Source: Gracilimonas sp046602855 (GTDB taxonomy: Bacteria; Bacteroidota; Rhodothermia; Balneolales; Balneolaceae). From it: a stretch of 64,000 nucleotides of DNA. A program made the translations under genes and the position numbers. A model generated the notes under the pieces. It was not told the DNA's origin and did no database searches. It saw only the letters and a list, made by a program, of their open reading frames with translations. Every line of letters begins with the position of its first letter. Position 1 is the first letter of the stretch. Of the stretch, positions 7,594-16,539 are shown one piece after another. The DNA lies in assembly GCF_046602855.1 (NCBI RefSeq), contig NZ_JBKINJ010000002.1, positions 620,001 to 684,000 on the forward strand. The letters run 5' to 3'.

Positions 7594-8841
7594 ATGAGAT
7601 CACTACTTATGAGCCTCGTATTTTGCGTGGGCTTAATTTCTGCCCTTACGGCCCAGCCGGTCAAAACTTCTAATGACCTCGGTTCTAAAGCCGATCCCTA
7701 TATTGTTGACCTAACCGCTGCAGACTACGCCTTTGCCATGCCCTCCGAGATCAAATCGGGCTGGGTGACTTTCAAAATGAAGAATATCGGAAAAGAGGAA
7801 CATTTCGCAGCTATTGATCGGATTAACGATGATATTCCCTTTGACTCCCTTAACAGCTGGGTCATTGAAGGTTTCAACAAGAGAGAAAGCAGTTCACTCC
7901 AGAAATTCTGGAATTTGAACAGAACAAAAGTGAGTGGACCTGGTTTTTTAAGTTCAGGACATACCGGAGAGACAACCGTTTACCTTCGGCCCGGTCAATA
8001 CGTTATGATCTGTGGGATTCGCACGGAAAATAATGAATTTCATTTCACTAAGGGGATGGTCAAGGCTTTTGCTGTGACCGATACAGAATCTGGAGCACCA
8101 AATCCTAAATTTACGGCTCAAATAAAACTAAGCAGCCTGGCCATATCTACAGATCGGGCTATTGGTTCTGGTAATCACACATTCAAAGTACAAACGATGA
8201 ACAGTCAGGATGTGCATTTGGTGCGACTGAACGATGGACAGGAATTTGAAGAACTGACGAAATGGATGGGTGACTTTAGAGCGCCTTCCCCCTTTAGTTT
8301 TCTGGGCGGAGTGGAAGAAGGTACTCCGGACCAGCCGACTTACTTTACCGCTGAGTTGAGTCCCGGTCGCTATGCATTTATATCCCATGGGTCTCCGGGG
8401 GCGATGGGAGAGCATTTTACTATACCTGAATCGGGTAAGGCACCGGCTATCACCAACCAACCGGTGAATCCTCCGGTTCAAATAAATGATAGCACTCAAA
8501 AACTGGAGGTACCAACCGGTCGCACACTGATCACGGTGACGAATACCAAGGAAAAGACTGCAAGGGTTGAAGGATTTCAGCTTCGTCCCGGATTTTCGGT
8601 ACGGGATTTTGTGGTATGGTGGGAAAAGGTACGAATCTATCAGACGGCAGGTTTTCTGGATAATCCATTTCCCTATACAACTACCGAACGAAAAACACTG
8701 GCTGTGGGTGAAAGTATGACCTTTAACCTGGATGTACAGGCTGAAGATTATCTGTTTATTTGGCGTGAAGATTTTAATAATCCTGAATTAACCACGGAAG
8801 AGCGCATGGAAAAAGTAAGCATAATGACCGGGAAAAATTAA
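7594..8841 (+). CDS. Secreted cupredoxin-like multidomain protein, paralogue 1
   Basis: The protein has 415 residues from ATG 7594, chosen because a signal peptide (MRSLLMSLVFCVGLISALTA) starts there; the open frame continues 28 codons upstream without one. Three beta-rich segments of about 120 residues follow. The first reads like a cupredoxin: a strand WVTFKMKN then His70, and late in the domain Cys140, His150 and Met155 in the order H...C...H-x4-M, the ligand set of type 1 copper proteins, although the Cys-His spacing (10) is longer than in plastocyanin. The second segment (about 170-280) keeps the PGRYAFISH strand but has Ser in place of Cys; the third is more diverged. Copper binding is inferred, not shown. 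Confidence 0.65.
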   Translation: MRSLLMSLVFCVGLISALTAQPVKTSNDLGSKADPYIVDLTAADYAFAMPSEIKSGWVTFKMKNIGKEEHFAAIDRINDDIPFDSLNSWVIEGFNKRESSSLQKFWNLNRTKVSGPGFLSSGHTGETTVYLRPGQYVMICGIRTENNEFHFTKGMVKAFAVTDTESGAPNPKFTAQIKLSSLAISTDRAIGSGNHTFKVQTMNSQDVHLVRLNDGQEFEELTKWMGDFRAPSPFSFLGGVEEGTPDQPTYFTAELSPGRYAFISHGSPGAMGEHFTIPESGKAPAITNQPVNPPVQINDSTQKLEVPTGRTLITVTNTKEKTARVEGFQLRPGFSVRDFVVWWEKVRIYQTAGFLDNPFPYTTTERKTLAVGESMTFNLDVQAEDYLFIWREDFNNPELTTEERMEKVSIMTGKN

Positions 8842-8915
8842 GGCAGTATTAAAGCCAGAACCATAAGGTTTGATAGGACAAGAATTATCAATTGAATAAC
8901 ATTAGTATAAACATT

Positions 8916-10133
8916 ATGTCTCATATCCTAAAATTATCACTAACTGTCTGCTTACTGATATTAATCAATCAGCCCTTGGCGGCTCAGTCAAATGACCCGG
9001 CAGGTGATGACCGGTATATTGTGGATCTAACTGCGATGGAGTTTTCCTTTGAGCTACCCTCCAAGATAAAATCAGGGTGGGTGACGTTCAGATTTAAAAA
9101 CGAAGGGAGCTTAACTCACGTCGCACAAATTCTGAAATTGGAACATGACCTTTCATCTGCTGAGGTGGACTCAATCTTACAAGCAGGCGATTATCCTGCT
9201 ACCACAAAAGTGATGGGTGGACCGGGATTACATTCGGGCGGTGAGTCCAGTGAAATTACCATTCAACTGGAACCGGGGGTTTATATGATGGTATGTGGAA
9301 CCCGCATGAAAAATGATATTCCACACTTCGACCTGGGGATGATATCACACCTGGAAGTAACCGAGGAAATTGGTGCTAAAGAGCCACCGACATCAGATGT
9401 GAAACTGACGCTGGATAATTATGATATAAAGATGGACGGAGTCTTATCAACTGGCCGACAGACGATAGAAATTGATGGTAACGAGGCTGCATATGACGTA
9501 CATCTTATAGCCCTAGAGGAGGAATCTACCGAGGCGGCCGCTTTTGAGTACTTTAATGATCTTCAAGACCCAACTCCGGTTCGGTTATACGGAGGTGTAG
9601 AGGAAGGTCATATCTCTTACTATACAGTCAATATAAAACCGGGTGATTATCTTCTCAGCTCCCATGAATATGGTATCTGGGGAATGCATGAAAAATTCAG
9701 CTTATCTAATCAAGGTGATTTCACTTTAAAGGATAAAGGAACAAAACAGCAGGTAGAGATAAAGACAGCCGATTATGGTATAAGTGTTCCTGAAGAGATA
9801 TCCAGCGCAAGAACCCTGGTGACGATTCATAACACAGGAAATCAGGATCATCAGCTTGAGATTTGGAAACTGCAGGACGGAATGGGGTCTGATGATTGGA
9901 TACATTGGATGACTTCCGATAAAAAGGATCACGAGGAAGGTCATCATAATCACACAGCAGAATTTCCTGGCAAAGGATATGGAATAACCTTTGAGTCTTT
10001 ACGCCCGGGAAAAGAACATGCCTTGACGCTAGAGCTTTCACCGGGAAGGTATGTCGCCGTATGCTATGCAGAAAATGATGAAGGTAACTATCACATTGAG
10101 GAAGGGGAGATTGTAGAGTTTATAGTCGAATAA
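8916..10133 (+). CDS. Secreted cupredoxin-like multidomain protein, paralogue 2
   Basis: This is a close paralogue of the preceding gene, 405 residues from ATG 8916 (signal peptide through QPLAAQ; the TTG at 8892 is less likely). The first domain shows the same ligand pattern: WVTFRFKNEG then His68, and Cys127, His137 and Met142 in VCGTR...HFDLGM. The middle domain has VHLIAL and PGDYLLSSHEYG without the Cys. The third, C-terminal domain regains a Cys and His in PGRYVAVCYA...YHIEEGE, but Glu replaces the Met ligand. The gene follows paralogue 1 after 74 bases and precedes paralogue 3, so the three probably form one transcript. Confidence 0.65.
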   Translation: MSHILKLSLTVCLLILINQPLAAQSNDPAGDDRYIVDLTAMEFSFELPSKIKSGWVTFRFKNEGSLTHVAQILKLEHDLSSAEVDSILQAGDYPATTKVMGGPGLHSGGESSEITIQLEPGVYMMVCGTRMKNDIPHFDLGMISHLEVTEEIGAKEPPTSDVKLTLDNYDIKMDGVLSTGRQTIEIDGNEAAYDVHLIALEEESTEAAAFEYFNDLQDPTPVRLYGGVEEGHISYYTVNIKPGDYLLSSHEYGIWGMHEKFSLSNQGDFTLKDKGTKQQVEIKTADYGISVPEEISSARTLVTIHNTGNQDHQLEIWKLQDGMGSDDWIHWMTSDKKDHEEGHHNHTAEFPGKGYGITFESLRPGKEHALTLELSPGRYVAVCYAENDEGNYHIEEGEIVEFIVE

Positions 10134-10175
10134 TATCTGTTACCTCTACATAATAAATATTCAAATATTTAGATC

Positions 10176-10220
10176 ATGAAAAATATAATACTGATTATTT
10201 GCCTTCTCCATCTCCTGTAA
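10176..10220 (+). other. Frameshifted lipoprotein signal peptide of paralogue 3
   Basis: ATG 10176 starts MKNIILII, then runs to a TAA at 10218-10220. Removing one T from the run at 10198-10200 joins it in frame to AFSISCKQNS and on through the next 18 codons into paralogue 3. This would give a textbook lipoprotein signal with lipobox SISC. As written, the main open frame has no export signal. Confidence 0.7.
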
Positions 10221-10275
10221 GCAAAACAGCAGAACTGATAAAAATACGAAGGTTGTCCAGCGAGATTCTACTTAC

Positions 10276-11376
10276 GTGGTAGATTTAAAAGCACTGGATT
10301 ATGCCTTTGCCATGCCGCCTGAGATTCCTTCTGGGTGGATCACCTTTCGGATGGAAAATATGGGAGAGGACAATCACATTGCCACGATTTTGCGATCTGA
10401 ATCAGATCTGAGCGTTGAGGAAATCCAATACAAAATATCTACTGGAAACTATGATTTTCCCACCAGTTCTATAGGAGGTCCTGGTTTACATAGTTCTGGG
10501 CAAAAGAGTGATGTTACCTTGCACCTGGAGCCTGGAAATTATGTCATGATTTGCTGGGTAATGATAGAAGGCGGGAAATTTCATGCCGACTTAGGAATGC
10601 AAATGGTTTTTCAGGTTACCGAAGCGTCTTCCGGCGCGACAAAACCCAAAGCGGATGTTAATATAATTCTGGACAAGTATGATCTTCAGAGAACCAAAAC
10701 TTTTGCTACAGGGGAGCAAACCGTTGAAATTGTGAATAGAGGATTTCCCTATGGCCTTCATTTGTTTCGAGTGCAGGACTCTCTGAGCATTGAAAAAGCC
10801 GAATTAAAAATGGATGGCATAATAGGCGGTGAACAGGTAGAATGGATCAGCGGCGCTGAACCTCCTGATTCTGTAAGAAGTACTTTTGTAACGTATAGTT
10901 TTTCTCCGGGAGAATACATGTGGACTTCTCACGCTTATGTGTGGGGAGTGATGGACAGGTTTATAATTGAAAAAGGGGAACGAACAAATAAGCTGATAGA
11001 GCAAGAGAAAAAGAGCAAAGCAAATAAAGTGGGCGTAAAAGTAGAAGATAGAGAGATTCGAATAGACAATGACATTAAAACCGGAAGGAATACTTTTTAC
11101 TATGCCTATAAAGGAAATGATAAGCATTTATTTCGCTTAACTAGAATAAAAAAAGAAGAAAGCAAAAAGAGCTTTTTAAACTTTTATGAATTAGCTCCGG
11201 AAGATCGATATTTCGGTTCTGTTCCATATCTAGGTTGGCCTGTCGATTTAAGTGAAGAAGATCCAATTACAGTTGATATACAGCCGGGAAAGTATCTGAT
11301 AGATTGTCATGCAAGATCCGAAAATGGCGAAAAACACCGTGATCAAGGCGAGATAGCAGAGTTTGTGGTGGAATAA
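10276..11376 (+). CDS. Cupredoxin-like multidomain protein, paralogue 3 (signal peptide out of frame)
   Basis: The largest frame starts at GTG 10276, but homologous sequence and a lipobox lie just upstream in the same frame (from 10195), cut off from the ATG at 10176 by a one-base shift. The body is a three-domain cupredoxin-like protein. Domain 1 has WITFRMEN then His34 (numbered from GTG), and later Cys, His and Met in MICWV...KFHADLGM. The middle domain has PGEYMWTSHAY without Cys. The C-terminal domain has PGKYLIDCHA...KHRDQGE, with Glu at the Met position. Either the gene is inactive for export, expression depends on slippage, or the base is a sequencing error. Confidence 0.6.
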   Translation: MVDLKALDYAFAMPPEIPSGWITFRMENMGEDNHIATILRSESDLSVEEIQYKISTGNYDFPTSSIGGPGLHSSGQKSDVTLHLEPGNYVMICWVMIEGGKFHADLGMQMVFQVTEASSGATKPKADVNIILDKYDLQRTKTFATGEQTVEIVNRGFPYGLHLFRVQDSLSIEKAELKMDGIIGGEQVEWISGAEPPDSVRSTFVTYSFSPGEYMWTSHAYVWGVMDRFIIEKGERTNKLIEQEKKSKANKVGVKVEDREIRIDNDIKTGRNTFYYAYKGNDKHLFRLTRIKKEESKKSFLNFYELAPEDRYFGSVPYLGWPVDLSEEDPITVDIQPGKYLIDCHARSENGEKHRDQGEIAEFVVE

Positions 11377-11428
11377 ATACATCAGTTTCGGGATCGATCA
11401 AAATATTCACCCAATAAAAAATCAACCT

Positions 11429-12862
11429 ATGAAAACATCATATTTACTTTTTTCAATTCTTTTAATGTCTCTGATGTCCATTGGCAGCAGCATAGCTCAA
11501 ACCTCAGAGAGCACTAAAACTGTAGTGGTTTTTACCAATGCGACGGTAATTGACGGCACAGGCGCGACTCCAATGGAGAATGCGACAATCTTGATCGAGG
11601 ACGAACGAATAGCCTGCGTGGGCGAGTGCGAAATCCCCGATGGCGCCAAGGTGATCGATACCGGGGGCAAGTATATAATCCCCGGACTGGTTGATGCTCA
11701 CGTACATTATGATGGGTCGGGATGGTTTGACACACGTCCCGGTTTTATGGGCTTCAATGTTAATGACCGTTTTCCTATTGCGGAGGTCGGTGCTGAGCAA
11801 CGGGAATACCCAGAGCGGTTCCATCGCAGCTATCTTTGCTCAGGAGTAACTGCAGTATTTGACATCGGAGGACAACCATGGACGCTGGATGTGCGTGATG
11901 ATGCAAAAGGTTCCAAGGCCGCACCTCATATTGCTTCTGCGGGCCCGATGTTGACCACGATGCCGTACCTGGAACCTGACGCGCGCGCTTTGAATATTAA
12001 CATGGTCGATGAAGAGTCGGTGCGTTTTGGGGTGCGCGTGCTTTCGTGGCTGGGCAGTGATGCGGTTAAGATTGTTCTGGAGAGCGGGCCAAAGGACCGT
12101 GAGGCTGTGCGTAGTCTCCTGCGTGTGGTGGCGGAGGAGGCAAATCGAGCGGGACTACCCGTGATTGCCCATGCCTCAGGTTTAGAGAATGCTAAGGATG
12201 CGCTCTGGGAAGGTAACGCCTCTATGCTTGCCCACTCCGTACTTCCTGAACGGGTCGATGATGAGTTCCTGGAACTGGCACGTCGCAATGACGCCGTTTA
12301 CGTTACCCATAATGGCAGACAAAAAACCATTTTGGCCGCATTGTCGATGGTAAACCCCAACCGTGCGATATTTCGGTTTCCAGAACAGGAGATTCCCCTT
12401 GATTGTGTTGATCCCGTTACTCGCAGCAAGCTGCGACTCACCGAATCCTTGCCGACCCCAGAGACGAATGTTGAGGTTGTTGACTCTTACCGTGCTGAGC
12501 TTGAATCTGAATATTCAAGAATCTTAGAGAACCTTAAACGCGTCCATGAGGCGGGAATCACGGTGGCAATAGGCTCTGATGCGGGAAATCCTTTAACCGT
12601 GCATGGCCCTGCTATTTTTATGGAGATGGAAGGCTTGGCTAAGGCGGGCCTGACTCCAATGGAAGTTCTTGTGGCTTCCACCCGCAACGGTGCAAAAGCA
12701 ATGGGACGCCTGGATGAATTCGGCACGCTGGAAGAAGGAAAGATCGCCGACCTGGTTGTGCTGGAAAAGAATCCGCTCGAGGATATTTCCAATGTCCGCA
12801 GTATAGAGCTGGTGGTGCGTAGTGGGAAGGTGTGGACGAGAGAAGAGTTTAAGTATGAGTGA
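11429..12862 (+). CDS. Secreted amidohydrolase-family metal-dependent hydrolase
   Basis: A 477-residue protein from ATG 11429, chosen because a signal peptide ending SSIAQ starts there; the frame continues 22 codons upstream over the end of paralogue 3. It is a TIM-barrel amidohydrolase of the imidazolonepropionase-like group: the metal motif is DAHVHYDG (His91, His93), followed by IAHASG, YVTHNG and the catalytic Asp in AIGSDAGNP, with the family's C-terminal ending in GTLEEGKIADLVVL. The substrate cannot be read from the sequence; secreted relatives act on amide or peptide-like bonds. Codons are more GC-rich than in the neighbouring genes, hinting at separate acquisition. Confidence 0.85.
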   Translation: MKTSYLLFSILLMSLMSIGSSIAQTSESTKTVVVFTNATVIDGTGATPMENATILIEDERIACVGECEIPDGAKVIDTGGKYIIPGLVDAHVHYDGSGWFDTRPGFMGFNVNDRFPIAEVGAEQREYPERFHRSYLCSGVTAVFDIGGQPWTLDVRDDAKGSKAAPHIASAGPMLTTMPYLEPDARALNINMVDEESVRFGVRVLSWLGSDAVKIVLESGPKDREAVRSLLRVVAEEANRAGLPVIAHASGLENAKDALWEGNASMLAHSVLPERVDDEFLELARRNDAVYVTHNGRQKTILAALSMVNPNRAIFRFPEQEIPLDCVDPVTRSKLRLTESLPTPETNVEVVDSYRAELESEYSRILENLKRVHEAGITVAIGSDAGNPLTVHGPAIFMEMEGLAKAGLTPMEVLVASTRNGAKAMGRLDEFGTLEEGKIADLVVLEKNPLEDISNVRSIELVVRSGKVWTREEFKYE

Positions 12863-12934
12863 TTATGCTTCAGGCGAACTTATATACCTGTGAACGACAA
12901 ATATGATAAATAAAAGAGCAAAGAATTAACACCT

Positions 12935-15232
12935 ATGAAGTTAAAAACATTAAATAAAAATATTTTGAGACTCCAAATTACCTGTCTCTTTGTGCTATCG
13001 GTTTTAGTAGCTAATAATGGCTATGCGCAAAAAGCCAATTTTGAACAGGCGGAGCTTTTTACTGCCCAAATGATGGAAAAGATGGTTGGAAGTACCTCAG
13101 TAGATCCAAACTGGATTGAAGGTAAAGATCAGTTTTGGTATGTCTATGAGAATAGTGATGGAAAGCGATGGATGTTTGTAGACGCCAATAGAAAATCAAA
13201 GGAAGAGCTCTTTGACCGGGAAGAGATGGCGGCCAATCTGACTGAAATATTTAATAAGCCCTTTAAAAGCGAGGATTTGCCGATCAATAATTTACAATAC
13301 AATACCGGCAAAGGCTTTTTTGAATTTAGTGTTGAAGATACTCGCTTTACTTATCGAATGTCCGATAAAAAGTTAATGAAAGACGAGGATCATACTAGAG
13401 CCCCCGGCTGGGCACTTTACTCACCAGACCGCACCTGGATCGCTTTTGCAAGAGATCATAACCTGTATTTAATGAAAGCCGGCGATCCCGATAGTACCGA
13501 ATATCAACTGACCGATGACGGGGAACGGTGGTACAGTTTTCAGGCCAATGATGCAGATACCAGCAGCAATAAGCGACTGGCTCCTAATGCTAATTGGTTT
13601 AATGATTCTAAAAAGTTGTATACCAAAAGAACGGACTCTCGGAAGATAAAAGATATGTGGATTGTAAATACGCTGAAACAGCGCCCCGAACTGATGACTT
13701 ACAAGCAACCAATGCCGGGGGATAAGGATATTTATCAAGATGAGGCCTGGGTGTTTGATGTAAATTCTAAAAAGGCCGTTAAACTGGATACAGATACGGA
13801 TGAATGGGATGATCAGGCGTTGGGAATTCTTCTTACTGGCGGAGGTTTTTATAAAAGTGATGATTCCGATTACTTATATATTCTGCGTCATAACCGGGAA
13901 TGGAACAAACTGGAAATACTGAAAGCAGATACGGAAACCGGAGAGACAGAAATTTTATTTTCAGAAGTTAGCAAACCTTTTTTCAACATATTTTTTACAA
14001 AATTTTTTCCAATAAATAACAACTCAGAATTCATCTGGTATTCAGACCGCACTGGGTGGGGCCAGCTTTATCTGCTTAATGAAGATGGGAAAGTAAAAAA
14101 CCGTATAACCAATGGCTTTTATACGGTGGGTGATATTCTCAAAGTTGATGCTGATAACCGCACGATATTTTTCGAAGCTTTTGGAAAGGAAGAGAATGTA
14201 AATCCTTATTATAAAATGGTATATAGCGTGAATTTTGATGGTAGTAATATGAAACGCTTAACCCCAGAAGATGCACATCATAATATCAGCTTTTCGGAAA
14301 ACGGCACTTATTTTGTTGATAATTACTCAACGGTCAATCAGCCTACGGTATCGGTTTTGCGTGATGGGGCGGGCAACGTAATACAGGAACTCGAAAAAAC
14401 AGATATCAGCAAGCTTCAGGCAATGGGCTGGAAGGCACCGGAAATTTTTAAAGTTAAAGCAGCCGATGGTGACACAGACCTTTACGGAACCATGTGGAAG
14501 CCAAATGATTTTGACTCTACAAAAAGTTATCCATTGATAAGTGATGTATATCCGGGACCAAACGGAGAACCAATTCCCCGCAATTTTAGGATTAGCGGTT
14601 TCGAAGGCAATAACACAGCTATGGCTCAGCTTGGTTTTGTAGTAATTGCAATGGGGCAGCGAGGTGGATCGTATTTTCGTTCAAAAGAATATTTGAGTTA
14701 TGGCTATGATAATTTTCGTGATTTCCCGTTGGCAGATAATAAGTACGGCTTAGAACAACTTGCAGCACGCCATTCTTTTATTGATAAAAACCGGATTGGA
14801 ATTTATGGGCATTCAGGTGGCGGCAATATGAGTACCGGTGCTATTCTTACTTATCCGGATTTTTATAAGGTGGCTGTTTCTTCTGCGGGTAATCATGATC
14901 CTAATATGTATTGGTACCCATTTATTGAACTCACTAATGAGGTTGAAAAATCTGTAGAACCTAACACGAAATTAGCCGAGAATTTGAAGGGTAATTTACT
15001 GTTGGTGCATGGAACTTTAGATGATAATGTCCATCCTGGACATTCCTTTCGTATGGCTGATGCCCTTATAAAAGCAGAAAAGCGATTCGACATGATGATG
15101 TTGCCCGGCGAGGGACATTATATTCATACACTTCCCTATTGGGAAAGAATTATATGGAATTATTTCGCTGAACACCTCTTAGGATACAAAGCTGAAAGTG
15201 CAGATTTAAATATTCGTAACTATGAAAATTAA
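12935..15232 (+). CDS. Secreted S9 family (dipeptidyl peptidase IV-like) serine peptidase
   Basis: A 765-residue exported enzyme: signal peptide ending NNGYAQ, an N-terminal beta-propeller domain (about 60-500, DPP IV type), and a C-terminal alpha/beta-hydrolase domain. The nucleophile is Ser627 in GHSGGG, the acid is the Asp of GTLDDNVHPGHS, and the His is in GEGHYIHT. The family removes dipeptides or short peptides from the N-terminus of oligopeptides in the periplasm. It follows the amidohydrolase after 72 bases in the same island, suggesting joint breakdown of a peptide-like substrate, which is inference. Confidence 0.88.
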   Translation: MKLKTLNKNILRLQITCLFVLSVLVANNGYAQKANFEQAELFTAQMMEKMVGSTSVDPNWIEGKDQFWYVYENSDGKRWMFVDANRKSKEELFDREEMAANLTEIFNKPFKSEDLPINNLQYNTGKGFFEFSVEDTRFTYRMSDKKLMKDEDHTRAPGWALYSPDRTWIAFARDHNLYLMKAGDPDSTEYQLTDDGERWYSFQANDADTSSNKRLAPNANWFNDSKKLYTKRTDSRKIKDMWIVNTLKQRPELMTYKQPMPGDKDIYQDEAWVFDVNSKKAVKLDTDTDEWDDQALGILLTGGGFYKSDDSDYLYILRHNREWNKLEILKADTETGETEILFSEVSKPFFNIFFTKFFPINNNSEFIWYSDRTGWGQLYLLNEDGKVKNRITNGFYTVGDILKVDADNRTIFFEAFGKEENVNPYYKMVYSVNFDGSNMKRLTPEDAHHNISFSENGTYFVDNYSTVNQPTVSVLRDGAGNVIQELEKTDISKLQAMGWKAPEIFKVKAADGDTDLYGTMWKPNDFDSTKSYPLISDVYPGPNGEPIPRNFRISGFEGNNTAMAQLGFVVIAMGQRGGSYFRSKEYLSYGYDNFRDFPLADNKYGLEQLAARHSFIDKNRIGIYGHSGGGNMSTGAILTYPDFYKVAVSSAGNHDPNMYWYPFIELTNEVEKSVEPNTKLAENLKGNLLLVHGTLDDNVHPGHSFRMADALIKAEKRFDMMMLPGEGHYIHTLPYWERIIWNYFAEHLLGYKAESADLNIRNYEN

Positions 15233-15510
15233 GATATGGATTTGCAAAAACCTGGAGGATTTGTGATGATAAATTATCAGCTTGAGCTCGTGAGAAATAG
15301 ACAGTTAAATATCGAAGGTTTATCTGGTGTGAAAGAAATAGAAGAAATAGCTTAAAAATTCACCTAAAAAACGTTTTAAATCGGACGCGGACGGGCTGCG
15401 ATGGAAACTTGTTTGCAAGCAATTAATTTCGCTACTTCAAAGAAATCACAATCCCCGCGCCGGTTAAACCGCAGTTCGCTAACAGGCACCCCGTCATTCA
15501 ATCAAATAAA
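15233..15510 (+). other. Intergenic gap with a 39-codon frame
   Basis: No recognisable gene. A short frame from ATG 15236 to TAA 15355 (also openable at ATG 15266 behind GGAGGA) encodes a hydrophilic peptide ending VKEIEEIA, which I cannot assign. The rest, up to the fourth cupredoxin gene, holds no clear hairpin or promoter. Confidence 0.3.
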
Positions 15511-16425
15511 ATGAATACACTCAAACATCTAAGCTGTATAATCCTGCTATCAATTATAATGTGGGGATGCGGCACACAAGATCAGAAGGAATATAGAGTG
15601 GAAATTGTTGCATACGATTATGCATTCCAGGCACCCAGTGAACTACCATCGGGGTGGATAACCTTTGTTTTAAACAATGAGCAAGCTCATGAAATTCATG
15701 AGATAAGTTTTGCCCGTATTCCGGAAGGTGTTACATACCCCGAATATTTGAATGAATATGTGGGAGCCTGGGGTATTTTACTGAAAGAGTATCAGGACGG
15801 TGAATTTGAACGGCCCGGTCTTTCGGCGCGCGCAAATGAACTGTTGCCCGAATGGGCCGATGGCGTGGAGTATGTGAACGCCAGGGGGCTGGTTTCTCCG
15901 GGAAGGTCAGCCGAAAAAACGGTATATCTGGCCCCGGGATTATATTCAGTAGATTGCTGGGTCAAAACGGAGGATGGTATTATTCATTTAACAGCCGGCA
16001 TGACACGACCGCTTACCATTACGGAGGAATCTGCCAACAGCCCTGAGCCCTCATTTGATAACAGTATAACACTGCATGAAAATGAAATCGATGTTGATTG
16101 GAATGCTGAAACCGGTTTTCACTCATTTGCCGTACGGATGGAAGCAGACTCTGAAGGAAAGCCGGCTCATAATAACATTCATCTGATCAAACTGGAGGAA
16201 GACACCAATCTGGACGAAGTCAACATCTGGATGGATTGGTACAAAGTTGGAGGCCTCAGAGCTCCAGCACCTGCAGAGTTCCTTGGAGGTGTGAGCACCT
16301 ACGATGCTATCCCCGGTGAAAGTGCGACTTATTTTTCTTTGGAAATTGATGAACCCGGAGAATATGCCTGGATCGTTCAGGTGCCTGAAGGTGAGCAACT
16401 GTGGAGGACATTCAATGTCCAATAA
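15511..16425 (+). CDS. Cupredoxin-like lipoprotein, paralogue 4
   Basis: A 304-residue lipoprotein (lipobox MWGC, Cys20) with two beta-rich domains, one fewer than its three paralogues upstream. Domain 1 carries the family pattern: strand WITFVLNN, His60 or His63 in AHEIHEI, then Cys, His and Met in SVDCWV...IHLTAGM. Domain 2 (from about 185) has NNIHLIKL and PGEYAWIVQ without Cys or Met ligands. An insertion of about 30 residues separates the two halves of domain 1. It is set apart from the other paralogues by the amidohydrolase and peptidase genes. Confidence 0.62.
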   Translation: MNTLKHLSCIILLSIIMWGCGTQDQKEYRVEIVAYDYAFQAPSELPSGWITFVLNNEQAHEIHEISFARIPEGVTYPEYLNEYVGAWGILLKEYQDGEFERPGLSARANELLPEWADGVEYVNARGLVSPGRSAEKTVYLAPGLYSVDCWVKTEDGIIHLTAGMTRPLTITEESANSPEPSFDNSITLHENEIDVDWNAETGFHSFAVRMEADSEGKPAHNNIHLIKLEEDTNLDEVNIWMDWYKVGGLRAPAPAEFLGGVSTYDAIPGESATYFSLEIDEPGEYAWIVQVPEGEQLWRTFNVQ

Positions 16426-16539
16426 CTGGTCTTAAACTAACAGAATGAAAAAAATAATGCAGAAAACGAAAAAATCTTTTAAGGAGAATGTGCTAAAAAG
16501 CAGGGTTCTTAATTTCAAATATAATAATTGAGGCTTACA

